NCBI GenBank assembly: GCA_029582165.1
Contig: CM055870.1
Location: forward strand, 45,216,513 to 45,280,512
DNA: 64,000 nt
Reading direction: 5' to 3'
From: Portulaca oleracea
Taxonomy: Eukaryota; Streptophyta; Magnoliopsida; Caryophyllales; Portulacaceae
Positions within the stretch are counted from its first letter, which is position 1. Every line of letters begins with the position of its first letter. Positions 11,937-24,748 of the stretch are shown here, in pieces. The translations under genes were made by a program, and so were the position numbers. The notes under the pieces are model-generated. The model had not been told where the DNA came from. It made no database searches and saw only the letters and a list, made by a program, of their open reading frames with translations.

Positions 11937-12899
11937 CACAACAAGAAACACATGTTTAGGCAACAAATTTAGAGCAGTTTGGGTAACAAAAACATTATTA
12001 TTGCATTAATTTAAAATAGGGCAACCAAATAATTTTGTAGTTAAATTATATGTGACAACAAAACTTTTTTGTGCTGCATTTGATATAGATTGGGCAACAA
12101 TTTAAAGAAAAATGGTTGCCAAAAGTTACTAAGATAACAAACGGGTTTTTTGCATTGTGGACCCCGAAGTATAGGGGTATTTATTTTCTGGTCCCAAGGT
12201 TTTCATTGTTTATTTTTTGGACCCTAAGATTTATGGATTGAATGAAAAAGGACCTTAAATTTTGTAAGTTGAAAAAAAGGCCCCTGTACTATTTTTCTTT
12301 TTCTTCCTATGTTTGAATTTATCTCCCGATTAGCGCCAAACTTCTGGGCTAAGATTAAAACTAATATTAAAGTTGTAATACACCTCTCTTATTCATGTCA
12401 GAACAACTTAGACCCTGGATACTTTAGGGTCTAATTCGTTCCGACATGAATAAGAGAGGTGTATTATGGCTTCAATATCAGTTTTGACCTTATTCTTGAA
12501 GTTTGACGCTAATCAGGAGATAAATTCAAACATGAAAAGAAAAAGAAAAACAGTCAAGGAGCCTTTTTTCAACCTACAAACTTTAAGGTCCTTTTTTATT
12601 CAACCCATAAACTTTAGGGTCCAAAAAATAAACAATGAAAACCGTGGGACCATAAAATAAATACCCCTATACTTCGGGGTCCAAAATGCAAAAAACCCGA
12701 TAACAAACAAACAAAAAAAGGTTGTCGATCACAACTAACTTGTGCAACCATTTTTATTAATTTGTAGCCAGGACTTTGTGGTTCGAGCATTAAACTATCA
12801 AATCGTGACAATTTGTTTTTGTAGCACTATGTTAAAGGGCAACAAAAATCGGACTAAGCAACAAACTTTTTGTTGCTCAAAGTAATTTTTCTTGCTGTG
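11937..12899. mobile_element. CACTA-like element nested in the foldback element
   Basis: The ends read cacaacaagaaac and, inverted, cacagcaagaaaa, the usual CACTA-type terminus. The four bases gaga flank it on both sides (11933-11936, 12900-12903). It interrupts the right arm of the outer foldback. The interior has repeated gggcaac/gttgcc words and no transposase. Its own sequence is split by the inner foldback at 12143. Confidence 0.75.
12143..12698. mobile_element. Inner foldback MITE, 10-bp TSD
   Basis: A nearly perfect palindrome over its full 556 bp: gggttttttgcat at one end and atgcaaaaaaccc at the other, with the centre near 12420. A perfect 10-bp duplication, gataacaaac, lies at 12133-12142 and 12699-12708. 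TSD length suggests a Mutator-like mechanism. The arms are far better matched than those of the outer relative, so this is the youngest of the three layers. The small open frames inside are artefacts. Confidence 0.88.
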
Positions 12900-13082
12900 G
12901 AGAGCAATTCAAACATGGGAGGAAAAAGAAAACCGGTCCATAAGCCTTTTTTTCAGCCCACAATTTTTAAGGTCCTTTTTCATTTAGCTCAAAAACTTTA
13001 GGGTCTAAAAAATTAATAATACAAACCAAAAGGTCTAGAAAATAAATTACCCTATAATTCAAGATAAAAAATGCAAAATACC

Positions 13083-13260
13083 CACTAATCATAACGCAAT
13101 ACAACGTAACTTACCGCAATCTATCGCACCATATCGCAACATAATGGAAATTACCGTTACTTTTTAACTAATTCCACCGCAACTTAATGCAATCTACCGC
13201 AACTAATCGTAACGCAATGCAACACAATATAACGCAAACGTGAGGCACAAAAAAACGAGG
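13083..13260. repeat. Degenerate ccgcaa/aacgcaa repeat tract
   Basis: Short words such as taccgcaa, aacgcaa and atcgcaa recur at irregular spacing. The composition resembles the interior of the diverged Tourist-like copy at 28488, so it may be a decayed MITE fragment. Confidence 0.4.
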
Positions 13261-13989
13261 TCGGTAACCTGTCTCTCCTCTCTATCTCTTTCTCTCTCTG
13301 AAGCTAGTAGGATTCGGGTAGATCTCATAATCTTAATCAAACAAATAAAACCATAAAATAACGACTTGGTATTATATTACTATTTAAGTTTGTGTTAAAG
13401 TATTGATTTCGACGTCAATCACGCGAAACATTCTAAACAATTACTCACCACATGAGACACGTACTGGTGGGTTCAAACTAACCTTATTTTGTATGTTTGT
13501 AGTAACACCTGATTTGTGCATCTAATCACTTTATCTTCTTTTTAAAATTGGTAACCATGGACATTTTATCATGGACATTTAACATTATTGAACATGGATT
13601 ATTTTACTTATGGTGTTTTATAAAGAAACGTTGTGTAAGTTTTTTTAATTATATTAGATATTCAGTTAATGATCAAGTATCCATTGAATCTATTATTAGA
13701 TCTTAATCTTAGGATCCATTTTCAATTGATCTAATATTGAATCCCTGTTTAAGGGCTTAATGCCAATTAGATTAGGTACTGAATCCATGAAATTCAATCA
13801 GGTACCTAGCGTTGCTCACCCTATAAAACCTGACAAATTCTCTATGAAATTTATAGTAAAATACATAAAAATGATGCCCAAAAATACTGTATTTCTACGG
13901 TTAATCAGACTCCCTCATGCTAAGACTTGTTGGTTATGCTTAATCACCTATCTAGGTAAGAGTATCATTTCGATGTATGTTGGCAAGAC

Positions 13990-14400
13990 CATGCATTAGG
14001 TCAACCATCGAGTGTGATGGACTAAGTCTTTGGTCTATTGATGAAGAATCACACATCAAGCTCATTGTATGATTGATGGACAATACTGTTAGGCCTCTTG
14101 GTGATGAATCACATTCTTCTCTCTCAAGCTTATTTGTTGGACCTATCCATTAGTCCCATTGACGACAAAATAGACACTACGTTCTCTGACTAATTTTAGA
14201 TATGTTTACGATCAACCAGACATTAGGTTTTCCTTCAGACTGATTTGATGGACCTATTTGTGGATCCTTTGATGATGAACCAAGCGATAAGATCATTTGT
14301 CGATCCTATAGATTTAGATTTAGTTTTATCGATGATAAATCAAGCATTAGGTTTCGTTATGGATGTTAAACTACGCATTAGGCTTGCTTTAGTACTTGGC
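13990..14400. repeat. Degenerate tandem repeat, ~65-80 bp units
   Basis: Phrases built on gatggacc..., gatgatgaatcaagc and attagg recur about every 65-80 bp. Units are heavily diverged, so period and copy number (about five) are approximate. Confidence 0.35.
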
Positions 14401-17400
14401 TTGTCTTGCTGTCTAGTTCCACTCATCTAACCTGGAAGATTGGTTTGCATGTTGCCTTCTTGTGTGAGAATGTATTGTATCTATTAAGATTGCATCAAGT
14501 AATTTTTATTAACGGCCCAACAATTTGATTCATAGTCTTGTATTGCCCTTTCTTGTTAGTTGAATGCTTCCTTACTCAAGTGTTGATTGACTGCAAAGCC
14601 CCCAATATGAATGTCTAGGGTTGTCTTACCTTGAGTGACGAAACGAACTTAGATTCCTTGCATCTAGATGTGTGCCAAGTAGTCTTGTTATGTAGATATA
14701 CTCTTCCAATCATCCCTCTTCAACTATTTGATCAAGGAATGTCGTGGATGACCCCTTATTAGTTGTTGTATCATTGGATGATGATGATTTTGGTGGTAAT
14801 GACCCTCATGCTAATACTTGATCGTGGCAGAATTCATCTTGGATATCGGTGGAGCCTCTCGGTATGGAGGTAGCGGCTACCTTGCTAGTAGGAGTAACGC
14901 GCTCTTTGATTATATTATCCTTGTTTCATCTAATGAGGACAAATTATACGTATATCTTCGATCAAACATGCATTTTGACTTTGTACTTTGACTTTTACTA
15001 CTAACTTTGATGATGAACGTGAATATGATGATATGTAAGTCTAATCATACAACTTTGATTCCCCAAGTGAAAAAAAAAATGCCATGATTAAAAACTTTAG
15101 GTTTCACAACCTAGGTTGACGACTGTGCATGCTAGATAGCTCAGGATCTAGTAGGAAGAACATGTGTCCAATGGCTTTTGTGGCCATACTGGCAAAGTTC
15201 TTGCTTTCTTTCTTCATGTTGTCGGTTGTTATTGCAATTCTCACAATTTATAAGAAGCTTGTTATGAAAAATATCATAAAGAATGGAAGTTGTCAAAACA
15301 TAATGGTGCATAATATCTAGTGCAATTTCCATAAAATTAGAATCTACAAGCCTGACACTTGATAGGAACTTTATTTTGAGTCGACCCCCTGTTGTGCTAA
15401 GTGCTCTTCATGGATGGACGCCCTAAAATCTCGATTGGCGCCTTATAAGGTAGCATAAATGTTTCTCTAGTTAAGGTGCTTGAGGTTTGCATTTAAGAGT
15501 ATCCCCATTCAGCATGATGCTAGTATTGGGGAAGTGTTCTATCAAGGAAGTTTCCTTTGTAAGATTTTATGCATTGCCGATAGGTTGCCTAGTTGTTTGT
15601 TGGATGTTGCTCAATGAAGAATTTCTCATGTTTTGGTTGGCACCTCGTAGGGTAATAAAGATTCATTTTAAGTCATAGTGAGGATTGAATTTAACAGAGA
15701 AAGGCTAAGTGTTAGTTGATACGAGATTTCTTAGGAGGGAATCCTTACAAAGCATGGTGCATGTATTAGGAACTGCTTGTGATGTGGTAAGCCCCTTGGT
15801 CATATAAGATAGATTGAAATTACAATGGTTAAGCCCCTGATTAGATAGATGGATATGTGCTCGTTCTTACTCATAAATGTATCATCACTCATATGTGTCG
15901 AATGTTATTTGTTTATAGTGTAATTAGAAGACAATGAGTCGAGCTCATGGTAGTTAGACCAATACCCTTACCCATATACAATTTTAATTAAAAAGAAAGG
16001 GATGGGGAAATTAAATCAAACACAAGATTTTTCAATGTTAACATAAAAATGGTAACTCTTAACCAAAACGCATTGCATAGTACAACAACACTTCCATCTA
16101 ATGGAGACTATCTCCCTCATGCTAATTAAGACGAAACAATGACCTCAATATTTAAGTAGGACTCGGGATTGAGGCCAATGTTTCAATAGGACTAAACCAT
16201 CAACATGAATTATAGTACGGATTATTAGAATATCATAATACTTAAAAAGAATGCATAATGATAACTTGGGCAAGGCATAGGTCCTCAATCTAGTTATAAT
16301 GCAAAACAAAAATCAATACTTCAAAATCTCGCCTAGGTGAGGTATAGAATGCTCAAATGTAACTATCTTAACCTAAATTTTACAATTTAAAGAGACTGGA
16401 TTTAAGTGATCCAAAATTTAGAAATTAATTACTACTTGCTAGTCTATGGAAATGACATTGAGGAGGTTTAATGAAACAATTTTACAATTCTTTCAAATAT
16501 AGATTAAAAAAATATAGGTTAAATGTTGGGGCATCCAACTTTAATTTTTTTTACAATTCTTTCAAATATGAATGTTGACTTTAGTCATTAATAATCATTC
16601 TATTATATGAAAAATAGGGGCATATTCATTCTTTGGGTTGCTTAGTTAAGAAAAGTAAAGTTTGCAAGTTAAGTAGGTGTGGGTAAGTGTCAGACAAATG
16701 CAAATAAGGAAAGGTACGTGCATGTCAAAGAAGTTAGTTGCGTAAATTGAAGAGTAATCGAATGTAGTTGATTACAGTTGTTTTGCAGGGCAATGTAGAT
16801 GAATGTATGTAAGTCAAGGTGAATCTAGATCAATCCAAATTAGTGCAGCTACTCCAACGACAATAAACTTCCATGGGAACACGTTTAAGCACGGTCTGTG
16901 GGATCCAGACGTAGGTAGTCTTTCCCTTATAAACTGAAGTTTATAGAGAGGTTGATTTTTGCGGACCCAAAAAAACCTTTCGCAAAATACTTTGAAACTA
17001 ACTATTTTCGACAGTGAAGGAAAGGCAGTAGAAATTCAAAAACCAATTTAAAAAACTGAGCTGCAAGAATGTACAATTAAGTGAATTTTTAATTGTCAAA
17101 ATGCCCCATATATAGAACAATGCCTAAAGTGTCAAATTTGATTTTCTTAACTTGAGATTTTTTTTTCAATTTAAACACATCTGCACAACGAAATTTAGTT
17201 CTAGTCAATGGCTTTTAATAATTAACCAACTATTCATACACATGAGTTAAGTGTTATCTATTCTTTGTTTGAGTAAGCTACCCATTTTTTTTATCTACCT
17301 AGCTTTACCAAATTGTTTACTTATTTTTACATAGATTTCCCACATTTATTTAACTTTACCTTACCTCACGTACTTCTACCCAACTTTACACAATCTGAAC

Positions 17401-18107
17401 CAGTTTTACTTATTTTTACATGAAACACCCTAGCTTACTGGACCTTATTTTACCACATTTTATTCTACCCATTGAGAGTACATATATAGCTAATGATTAA
17501 TGTGTGATAAAATCATGTAAAAATATTTCAAGTAAATTTGCCTCAAGGACATAAAACTTATTTTGGTTCAAATTTTTCTAAAATTATATACCTAATTTAA
17601 AATAATTCTAAAATAATTTTCTAAACTTATTGTAAATATTTTAAGAAAATTGTTGGCATAGCTTGTTATAACTTTTCTTAATTTTTCTTAACTTAACTTT
17701 GGAATGTCATTAATTTTGTTGGTATAACTCAACATGAGTGCTTATGATTCCAGATTTTGATGAAGATGCAAATGAAAGGACAACCGTGGTTGACTTGGTG
17801 AATTTTCCATGCTATATTATCTGCATGAGTATTGGTTTGTGATTGGTTTGTATTTATGCAATATTTTGGTAGCAAACAAGTGTTATTGCAGAGATGGAAT
17901 ATGATCAATGTTCCTACCTTGTGTTCCGCATGATTGGTCAAGGTGTGTGATTAATGTATCGTTCTAGTCCTAGTGATCAAGCTGAGAGGCGTAGAGATGT
18001 GGAATGATAAAATATATGAAGAAACTTTGAGAAGTCCTTGATTGTGAATGAAGAAGAGCAAAAACTTCATATCACAAGTTGAGAGTTCGAAGTCTGGCTA
18101 GAACTAA

Positions 18108-18345
18108 GCTGAGATGTTAGTTAAAGACCGAACATTAATATGAAGTTTGAAGTTTAGATGAGATGTAAGATAAAAACTGAGGATTGTTGTGACGACCTGA
18201 AGCTTGAAGTTGAACTGATGTATGCAGAAAGCTGAAGGTTGATGGGAAGATGTGAAGCTGAAAACTGAGTTGAGATGTAAGCTGGAAACTAAAGATTGCT
18301 AATAAGATTGGAAGTTTGAGATGAGCTGTGATGCACGCTTGAGGC
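18108..18345. repeat. Degenerate minisatellite, ~50-57 bp units
   Basis: The anchor gagatgt or a near variant occurs at 18111, 18160, about 18215, 18272 and about 18325, each followed by aagctg-aaactgaag and then gaagtttgaag words. That gives about four and a half units. The minus-strand frame across it is an artefact. Confidence 0.55.
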
Positions 18346-19225
18346 TGGAGATCTAGACGAAGAATTTTCAAGCAATCACCATATGAAAAGGAATTAATAT
18401 GGTAGTGCAACTGTGTAGATTTAGTAGTTTCACTGTGTCTGGTCTAGATTCATTTGTAAACTGAAGCACTGAGGCTATCTTTGATATGGTGCGACTTGTA
18501 GTGAGAGCAACGACAGAACACTTAGTAAGAACTGTGTCTGGAGAACAAGTTCAGAAACGTGTTGCCTAAAGTTGAAAAATCTCAAAACCGGAGCATGAAA
18601 ATAAACCTAACAACAGATATTATCGGTTAAGGAAACTTCAGACCTAAATATTAGACGAGAAATACAATTAGATTTCTAATTGAATATAACAGACGTAATA
18701 GATATAAATATGAATTCTCTAAGGTTCCAAATCCTATGATCCCATAAAACTCTGATATGAAGGTGGCTTGTTAAACTGTATTTAAGGTATAATTGTTGCA
18801 ACATTAAGAGGTGTGAAAAAGGTCCAAACACTAAGGTTGATATTGTTGAGGAGCCAACCAAAATTCTATGTGGTATATGGGAATAACTTGTGCCTTTATT
18901 AAGGTTTAGGGTAGTGTCTACATTGAGGCAAAGACAGTAGACCGAACACTTCATAACTTTTGTTCTTTTTCGTCAAGAGTCAATCATAGCTTAAGTGTTG
19001 TAGTGCAATGGTTGAGTTAGTCAGTGTCAAGTGTCTTATGCAAGAGGAGTAAGTCACATTAATTAAGTGTAACATGCAAGTGAGGAATTAGTTACGGTCC
19101 TTGCATAGCCTTGCAAGATTGGAGTAAGTTAGAATCAGGATTGTATAGTTAGTCATGGTTTAAAGGCACTATGCAAGAGAAGAACAAGGCCATAGCATGT
19201 GACTAGGCCGTAATCTTAAGGGAGA

Positions 19226-19433
19226 TTGTATTAGAGAAAAATCCTTGTGGGACTAGGTTTAGTTACAACGGTAACTTAGTACTTGGGGAAGAATATACCA
19301 TTGTAATCAACCTGTAATATAGTGAAGAGTTTGGGAAATATCCTTCTAATGAAAAGGTCATGGTTTTCACACCTTAAATTGGTCGGATCGAGGTACCCCA
19401 AAATTTGGGAAAACTATTTGTTGCTGCCTCAAC
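19226..19433 (+). repeat. Possible solo or 3' LTR remnant
   Basis: A purine-rich tract aagggagat precedes tgtattagag at 19226, the usual polypurine-tract/LTR-start arrangement, and a terminus-like tcaaca ends at 19433. The text between, with tgtaatatagtgaag and a ggtcatggttttcac phrase, resembles the R/U5 part of copia LTRs. No matching second LTR or internal domain was found. Confidence 0.35.
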
Positions 19434-19730
19434 ATTTCAAATCTCATTTTGGGATACCCCTAATTTTTGGGTTAGGAAATTAGGTGTTTTTCCAGCTAAA
19501 GTGTTGAAATTTCCAATAGATTATAGGTGAGAAGTGCATTGTGGACTTGAAGGTACTGAAATACCCTTTGGTTGTTACAAAACCTAAATTTTATTCATTT
19601 GCTCTTATAAAGAACAAACTCCCCTCCCACCCCAATGTCGTTTCTATGGCTTCTTCTCTCTCCCTCACAAGCAACAGTAGTGGAAGCCATTGAAAGGAAG
19701 CTTGGGGAAATGTCAGCGAAAGGTATAGGT

Positions 19731-20420
19731 TGTTAGAAAACAATGGATGAATCAAGGATTTGGGAAGGACACTATATAAGCCGTGGACAGATCACTTCCT
19801 TGAAAGAGATTGCGGCTCGACCTCGGTGCCAATCGAATATGTCAGTCGCTCCCCAAAGTTAACTCAGACAACCTCTGGACACGTGCACTCATGGCCAAAG
19901 GCTTGGAGTATGATAATCTGATTGTCCAGAAATGTTGAGAGAGGAGAAGGAAGAAGAATGAGTGTTTGTTGGAGAAACATGAATGTTAGAGAAACAAAAA
20001 ACGGAAAAGACAATAATGAGAGGCGAGAATCAAGGTGATTTAATGGCAATTAAGATGCAAGCAATTAAGAGGAGGCGTAAAATCTGTGATATTAATGAGA
20101 GAATAAATCCAGTCAACGCAAAAAGAGAAGATATATACTGGAATAAAAAACGACTGTCCATGACCCGCGACACGCACTGGGCCTAGCTCGGACTGGCCGG
20201 CCAGACGACGGCGGCGGCGGCGGCGTGCATGTACATGTAGAGGCCTAAAGCACACGCTCCTCCATGAAACTCACTTTCAACTCAATAAAACACAAGGAGG
20301 AATAGTGTGATATATAAACCCGTTTGAAACTACACTATTCCTCCCATGTGGGACACCAAAGAGTATCGAAAGAGAATAAAAGTCTTGTTGCCATTACCAC
20401 AAAACTTTCCATATCCAACA
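19731..20420 (-). repeat. Copia 3' LTR (690 bp)
   Basis: Starts next to the tract AGTGGGGAT on the minus strand and ends in TTCTAACA. It carries a (CGG)-rich patch near 20206-20225 and is free of the MITEs that interrupt the other LTR, so it serves as the empty-site reference. Confidence 0.9.
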
Positions 20421-20429
20421 ATCCCCACT
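20421..20429 (-). other. Copia polypurine tract
   Basis: AGTGGGGAT on the minus strand immediately precedes the 3' LTR. Confidence 0.7.
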
Positions 20430-20546
20430 AATGGCATACAAAGAAAGATAGGAAACGAAAAGAATGAAAACTGGGCAAAAGCAGGTCAAATACTTAGGCA
20501 TCAATATCTTTCGATTTAAATTGACACATTAGTGATGTGAGGCAGC

Positions 20547-21181
20547 TAGGGCTGGCGATGAGCCAAGCCGGCTCGTGAGCCCTCACGAGCCAGCTTGGTG
20601 GGAAGCTCGATAAACACGGCTCGCAATAAGTTCGAGGTGGCTCGGGCTCGGGCTCGTCACATAAACAAGCCAAGCCGAGCCCAAGGAAGCTCGTAAGGCT
20701 CGTGAAAATGAGAAATTGGGCGAAATATGTTGTGTTTGATAATACAATGTCAAAAATAAAATTTCAAAAATAAAATTATCTTATTCACATGAATTGAAAC
20801 TTGTGCTTTTGATACATCTTTTTTTTATGTGTTATAAATCCACAATCATAAATTATTTTCATTATCGCTAAAAGATAACTTTATTTTATATCCTATAATT
20901 GTTATTTTGAATTAATTAATTTTCAATCTTATGTCATTATTTGACTTTGTTATAAGTGCTTTTTTTTTACACTATCACTTTGTAGGTCAATAAATGAATA
21001 ACAATGAACAAGTATTGGCTCGTTAAAGCTCGTGAGGGCTCGTGAGCCTTGGCGAGCCAAGCCGCGAGTCTAACTTTTCAGGTTCGCCAAGCTTGCGACC
21101 AAGCCAAGCTTGCAATATAGCTCACGAGCCAAGCCTCGAGCATGCTAAGCTCGGGATCGGCTCGACTCATTGCCAACCCTA
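20547..21181. mobile_element. hAT MITE inside the copia element
   Basis: The ends tagggctggc and gccaacccta are inverted copies. The 8-bp flanks gaggcagc (20539-20546) and gaggcaac (21182-21189) differ at one base. Both ends are rich in ggctcg/cgagcc words. No transposase frame. Confidence 0.85.
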
Positions 21182-21689
21182 GAGGCAACAATCAATAACC
21201 TTACAAGTGGACATGGCCTTGAACTTGGAAGATTTTGACTGAGGCCCCCACAACACATATCAACCTACAAAAAAGAATACTCCCCGATAAAACAATGCGC
21301 CTTTATGGCCATGCGCACACCTTGGGACTCATAAGTGCTCTGGAGAGATAACTGAAATCTCTCATAGAAGGCAACCAAACCTTCACACTTACGTAAGTAA
21401 TTCCATCAAGCCTATCATAACATAGACCACCACAATTGTGACTATGGAATTATTAAGAGCAAATTTGCTCATCCTCACATTTAGTAGTCGGTGAATCCAT
21501 TAGTGCGTCTCACAAGCATCCCCCACAACGGGCGTGGATTAATTAAGAGAATGATCTCAATCTTAAGAGCACTACTTAGCACCATAGGGATAAGAATGTA
21601 GTGCACCTCGAAGATTAGTATAGTTTCGTTTGACCAAATAATTGGTATCCACCATGCATTATTCCTCTTCAAGCCATAGGCTTAAACCC

Positions 21690-22321
21690 TATCCCCCCTC
21701 GATGCCTCGAGAACAATTCGTCTAGTCAATCCCTTAGTAAGAGGATTCACCAAATTCTTCTCGGATCTCACATACTACAAGGATATGATACCATGTTTTA
21801 GCAATTGTCTCACTGTACTGTGTCTAACATGGCTATGTCTCCTCTTTCCGTTGTAGACACTATTATGACTTATGACCCACTCTAATTGCTGCCTGTGAGT
21901 CATAGTGTATAGAAATAGGCATCTCTTGACTTTCCCATAGTGGCACGTCTGCTAATAGACCTCTAAGACACTCTGCTTCTTAACCTGCCAACTCAAGAGC
22001 AATAAACTCAAATTCCATAGTAGAGCAAGCTATGCAAGTCTGTTTTGCAGACTTCCATGATATAGCCCGTCCACCCAAGGTAAATACATAACCACTAGTA
22101 GAACTAACTTCATCATTGTCAGAAATCCAATTTGCATCACAATATCCTTCTACAAAAACAGGAAACTTATTAAAATGCAAACACCAATCAATTATACCTC
22201 TAAGATACTTAAGGAAATGATGAAGTGCATTCCAATGTTCTTGACTAGGATTATGTCTATAACGACTCAATCTACTCACAACATACATAATATCAAGACG
22301 AGTAAAGTTCATCAAGAACAT
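21690..22321 (-). pseudogene. Copia RNase H
   Basis: A 113-residue frame (22321-21980) has [25 protein letters not shown] and [21 protein letters not shown], the standard copia RNase H signatures, with the first catalytic Asp in the CDANW segment. Homology continues past stops to about 21690. It would remove the RNA strand during reverse transcription. Confidence 0.88.
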
Positions 22322-22429
22322 TGCACTTCCTATAATTTAGCATATTCAGATTGAGACACACTAGGCCCGTTGTTCTTCTTTAAAGATATGCTGGGATCGT
22401 AGGGAGTTCTAACAAGTGTCGCATTAAAC

Positions 22430-23098
22430 AGGTTAAATTTCTTTAAAACTTTTCAATGTAGTGTGACTGACATAAAGCATAACCAGAATGGGTTTTCCAA
22501 ATTTTAATCCCTAAGATCACATCAACATCACCTATATCTTTCATTTCAATTAAAGAAGACAACATTTTAGTCTCATTGACTACAAGCAAATTTGTACCAA
22601 GGATCAACATATCATCAACATGTAAAGCATTTAATCAGTACACAATCCGATCCAATCACTTTTGAGTAAACACGAGAGTCAGACAAATTTGCTTCAAAGC
22701 CATTTTTCACAAGACAACTATCAATCCACGTACAGTTTGGGAGCTTGCTTTAGGCCATAAAGAGGTTTTCTCAATCGACACACTTTATCCTCTTGACCTG
22801 GTACTTCACAACCCTCAGGTTAGGTCATATAAATTTCTTCCTCTAAGTCACCATTAAGAAAAGTTGTCTTCACATCCATTTGATGCACAACAAGATCAAA
22901 AATAGCAACTACAGCAATCAAAGTTCTAATGGTGCTTATTTTGGTCATAGGAGAATATGTGTCAAAATAATCTATTCCTTTCTTTTGGTCAAAACCTCTA
23001 ATAACAAGTCTGGCCTTATATTTATCAATTGATCCATCAACCCTTAACTTCTTTTTGAAAATCCATTTAATACCAATACGTCTACAACCCTTAGGCAA
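22430..23098 (-). pseudogene. Copia reverse transcriptase
   Basis: A frame at 23098-22820 contains GIKWIFKKKLRVDGSIDKYK, KARLVIRGFDQKKGIDYFDT and HQMDVKTTFLNGDLEEEIYM, diagnostic of the copia RT (RVT_2) fingers and palm. The sequence continues with stops through LRKPLYGLKQAPK near 22740-22765 and IEMKDIGDVDVILGIKIW near 22490-22550. The YVDD catalytic segment is disrupted, so it cannot function. Confidence 0.88.
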
Positions 23099-23127
23099 AT
23101 AAGTTATTTCCCAAGTTTTGTTAGACT

Positions 23128-23677
23128 CTAGGAATCTATTTCACTTTTAATTGCTTTTTTCCAAATGGTTGCATCAATAGACCTAATAGCCTCATCATTA
23201 GTTTTTGGATCTTCCTCAATAAAAAATAAACACACAAAATCGTCTGTCAAGGCATCCACATTATAATGATTAAAAACTTCAATTAGGAAAGCAGGAACAA
23301 AGTTAGGTCCAAAATCAATTGCAGTTCTATACGTTTTACTTCTTCTAGGTTTAGTATCCACATTTTTAACGTTAGAACTAGAGCCAGGCAAGATCACATT
23401 TTCAGGCATAACATCAGGCACAACTTCAGTTACAACATTAGACACATTCTTCTTCAATGGAAATATATGCTAAAAAATTCAGCATCTCTATATTAAGAAA
23501 TTGAATAATTAGTTGAAGACATGAAACGATAAGCAGCACCATTTGTGCATATCCAATGAAAACAACATCAAAGGTCTCTGGGCCTATTTTGGTACGCTTA
23601 TGACTAGGTAAAGAAACATTAGCCAAACACCCCACAATACTTTCAAATAATTTAGGTTCGGAGTATACCCTTTCCAA
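23128..23677 (-). pseudogene. Copia integrase C-terminus and linker to RT
   Basis: Two overlapping frames. The first has GCLANVSLPSHKRTKIGP and VVFIGYA, the conserved region after the integrase core. The second has PRRSKTYRTAIDFGPNF and leads into the N-terminal RT segment ending WKKAIKSEIDS. A frameshift near 23450-23500 separates them. Confidence 0.8.
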
Positions 23678-24300
23678 AGTTCATATGGGTCTGGTCCATC
23701 TTTTTATGGGCAACTCTATTGAGACTAACACAAGCAGTCAAATCATCTTCTTCCCAAATGTTTTCAGGTAATCCAAAACTTATAAGTATGACATTCATCA
23801 TTTCTGTAAGGGTACGTACGGTTCTTGCGCTCAGCTACACCATTCTATTGTGGTGTATGAGGGGCGGTAGTCTCATGAATAATACCATTTTTCTCACAAA
23901 AACAGCTAAAGAAGTTGAATCATATTCATCACCCCTATCAGACCTAAGCCTCTTCATTTTTCGATCTAGTTGATTCTCAACTTCTGCTTTATATTTGAAG
24001 AACACTTCTTCATCCTCATCTTTCTACCTAAGAAGGTAAATTTTGTATATCTAGAAAAGTCATCTACAAAGGAAATATACCAAATCTTTCCTCCTTTGCT
24101 CATTGTGCTCTTAAAGTTAGCTAAGTCAGAATGAACAAGTTCAAGCAACTGTGTAGATCTTGTCGTTACTAACTTAAAATGTTTCTTAGCGAATTTCGCC
24201 TCAACACAGACATCACATTTAGAACAATTTTATGTGTTAACATTTGGAGTTAATTTAATGTTCTTTACCCTATTTTCGAAAGAATAATTTACATGTCCAT
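23660..24300 (-). pseudogene. Copia integrase, several breaks
   Basis: CSKCDVC near 24205 fits the HHCC zinc-binding region. LELVHSDL and FVDDFSRYTKF (24148-23966) are the start of the rve catalytic core with its first acidic residues, and a DRGDEYDS-like segment follows around 23925-23945. Stops separate these pieces. Integrase would insert the cDNA into the genome. The + strand frame at 23719-23973 is its shadow. Confidence 0.8.
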
Positions 24301-24310
24301 GTCTACCATG

Positions 24311-24748
24311 TCAAAGATCAACAGACTCAGCAATATAAGCAGAAGTAGAAGCATTTCCATTAGCACCGAAAGCAACATTCAGAACACATAAGCCATTACT
24401 ATGATACCCCTTCCCAACAAACACCCTATTACAAAAAATAACAATTTTTCCAGCCTTTTGGTTCACCTCAAAACCAACAACATCAAAGGGGCTACTAGAA
24501 ACTAAGTTTCTACAAAGGGAAGGGACATACAACACATTGTTTAAGCATAAAGATTTTCCAAAAGTAAATTTAAGGAGAACTTTCCCTTTACCCATTACAG
24601 CAACAATGGTAGCATTGCCCATGAAGACATGTTCACAATCAGGAACCTCCTCAAAATCATGAATTTGTTCTTTGTTGGTGCAAAAATGTCTAGTTGCTCC
24701 ATTGTCCAGAATCCACTCGGTGTTGTTAGTTACGAGATTGGCTTCCAC
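24311..24748 (-). pseudogene. Copia protease and pre-integrase region
   Basis: A 145-residue frame with WILDNGATRHFC, corresponding to the aspartic-protease active site normally written D-S-G-A-T; here Asn replaces Ser. The following CLNNVLYVPSLCRNLVS segment is the usual downstream protease/pre-integrase motif. It would have cut the copia polyprotein. The frame closes before the integrase zinc-binding region. Confidence 0.85.

Larger units (their letters stand above)
11572..13082. mobile_element. Foldback element (outermost of three nested)
   Basis: The left end starts near gggttgtttacatttt and the right end finishes near aaaatgcaaaataccc; the two are diverged inverted repeats. The left half (11572-11936) contains its palindromic centre near 11838, and the right half resumes at 12904 after the CACTA insertion. 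It belongs to the same family as the inner element at 12143. End positions are good to a few bases; no clean TSD is visible, consistent with greater age. Confidence 0.7.
13261..19225. other. Gene-poor stretch with two decayed tandem-repeat tracts
   Basis: Open frames here are short, overlap on both strands and show no domain. The tracts at about 13990-14400 and 18108-18345 are listed separately. The remainder is AT-rich DNA with no recognisable coding remnant. Retroelement debris is likely but not demonstrable by eye. Confidence 0.4.
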
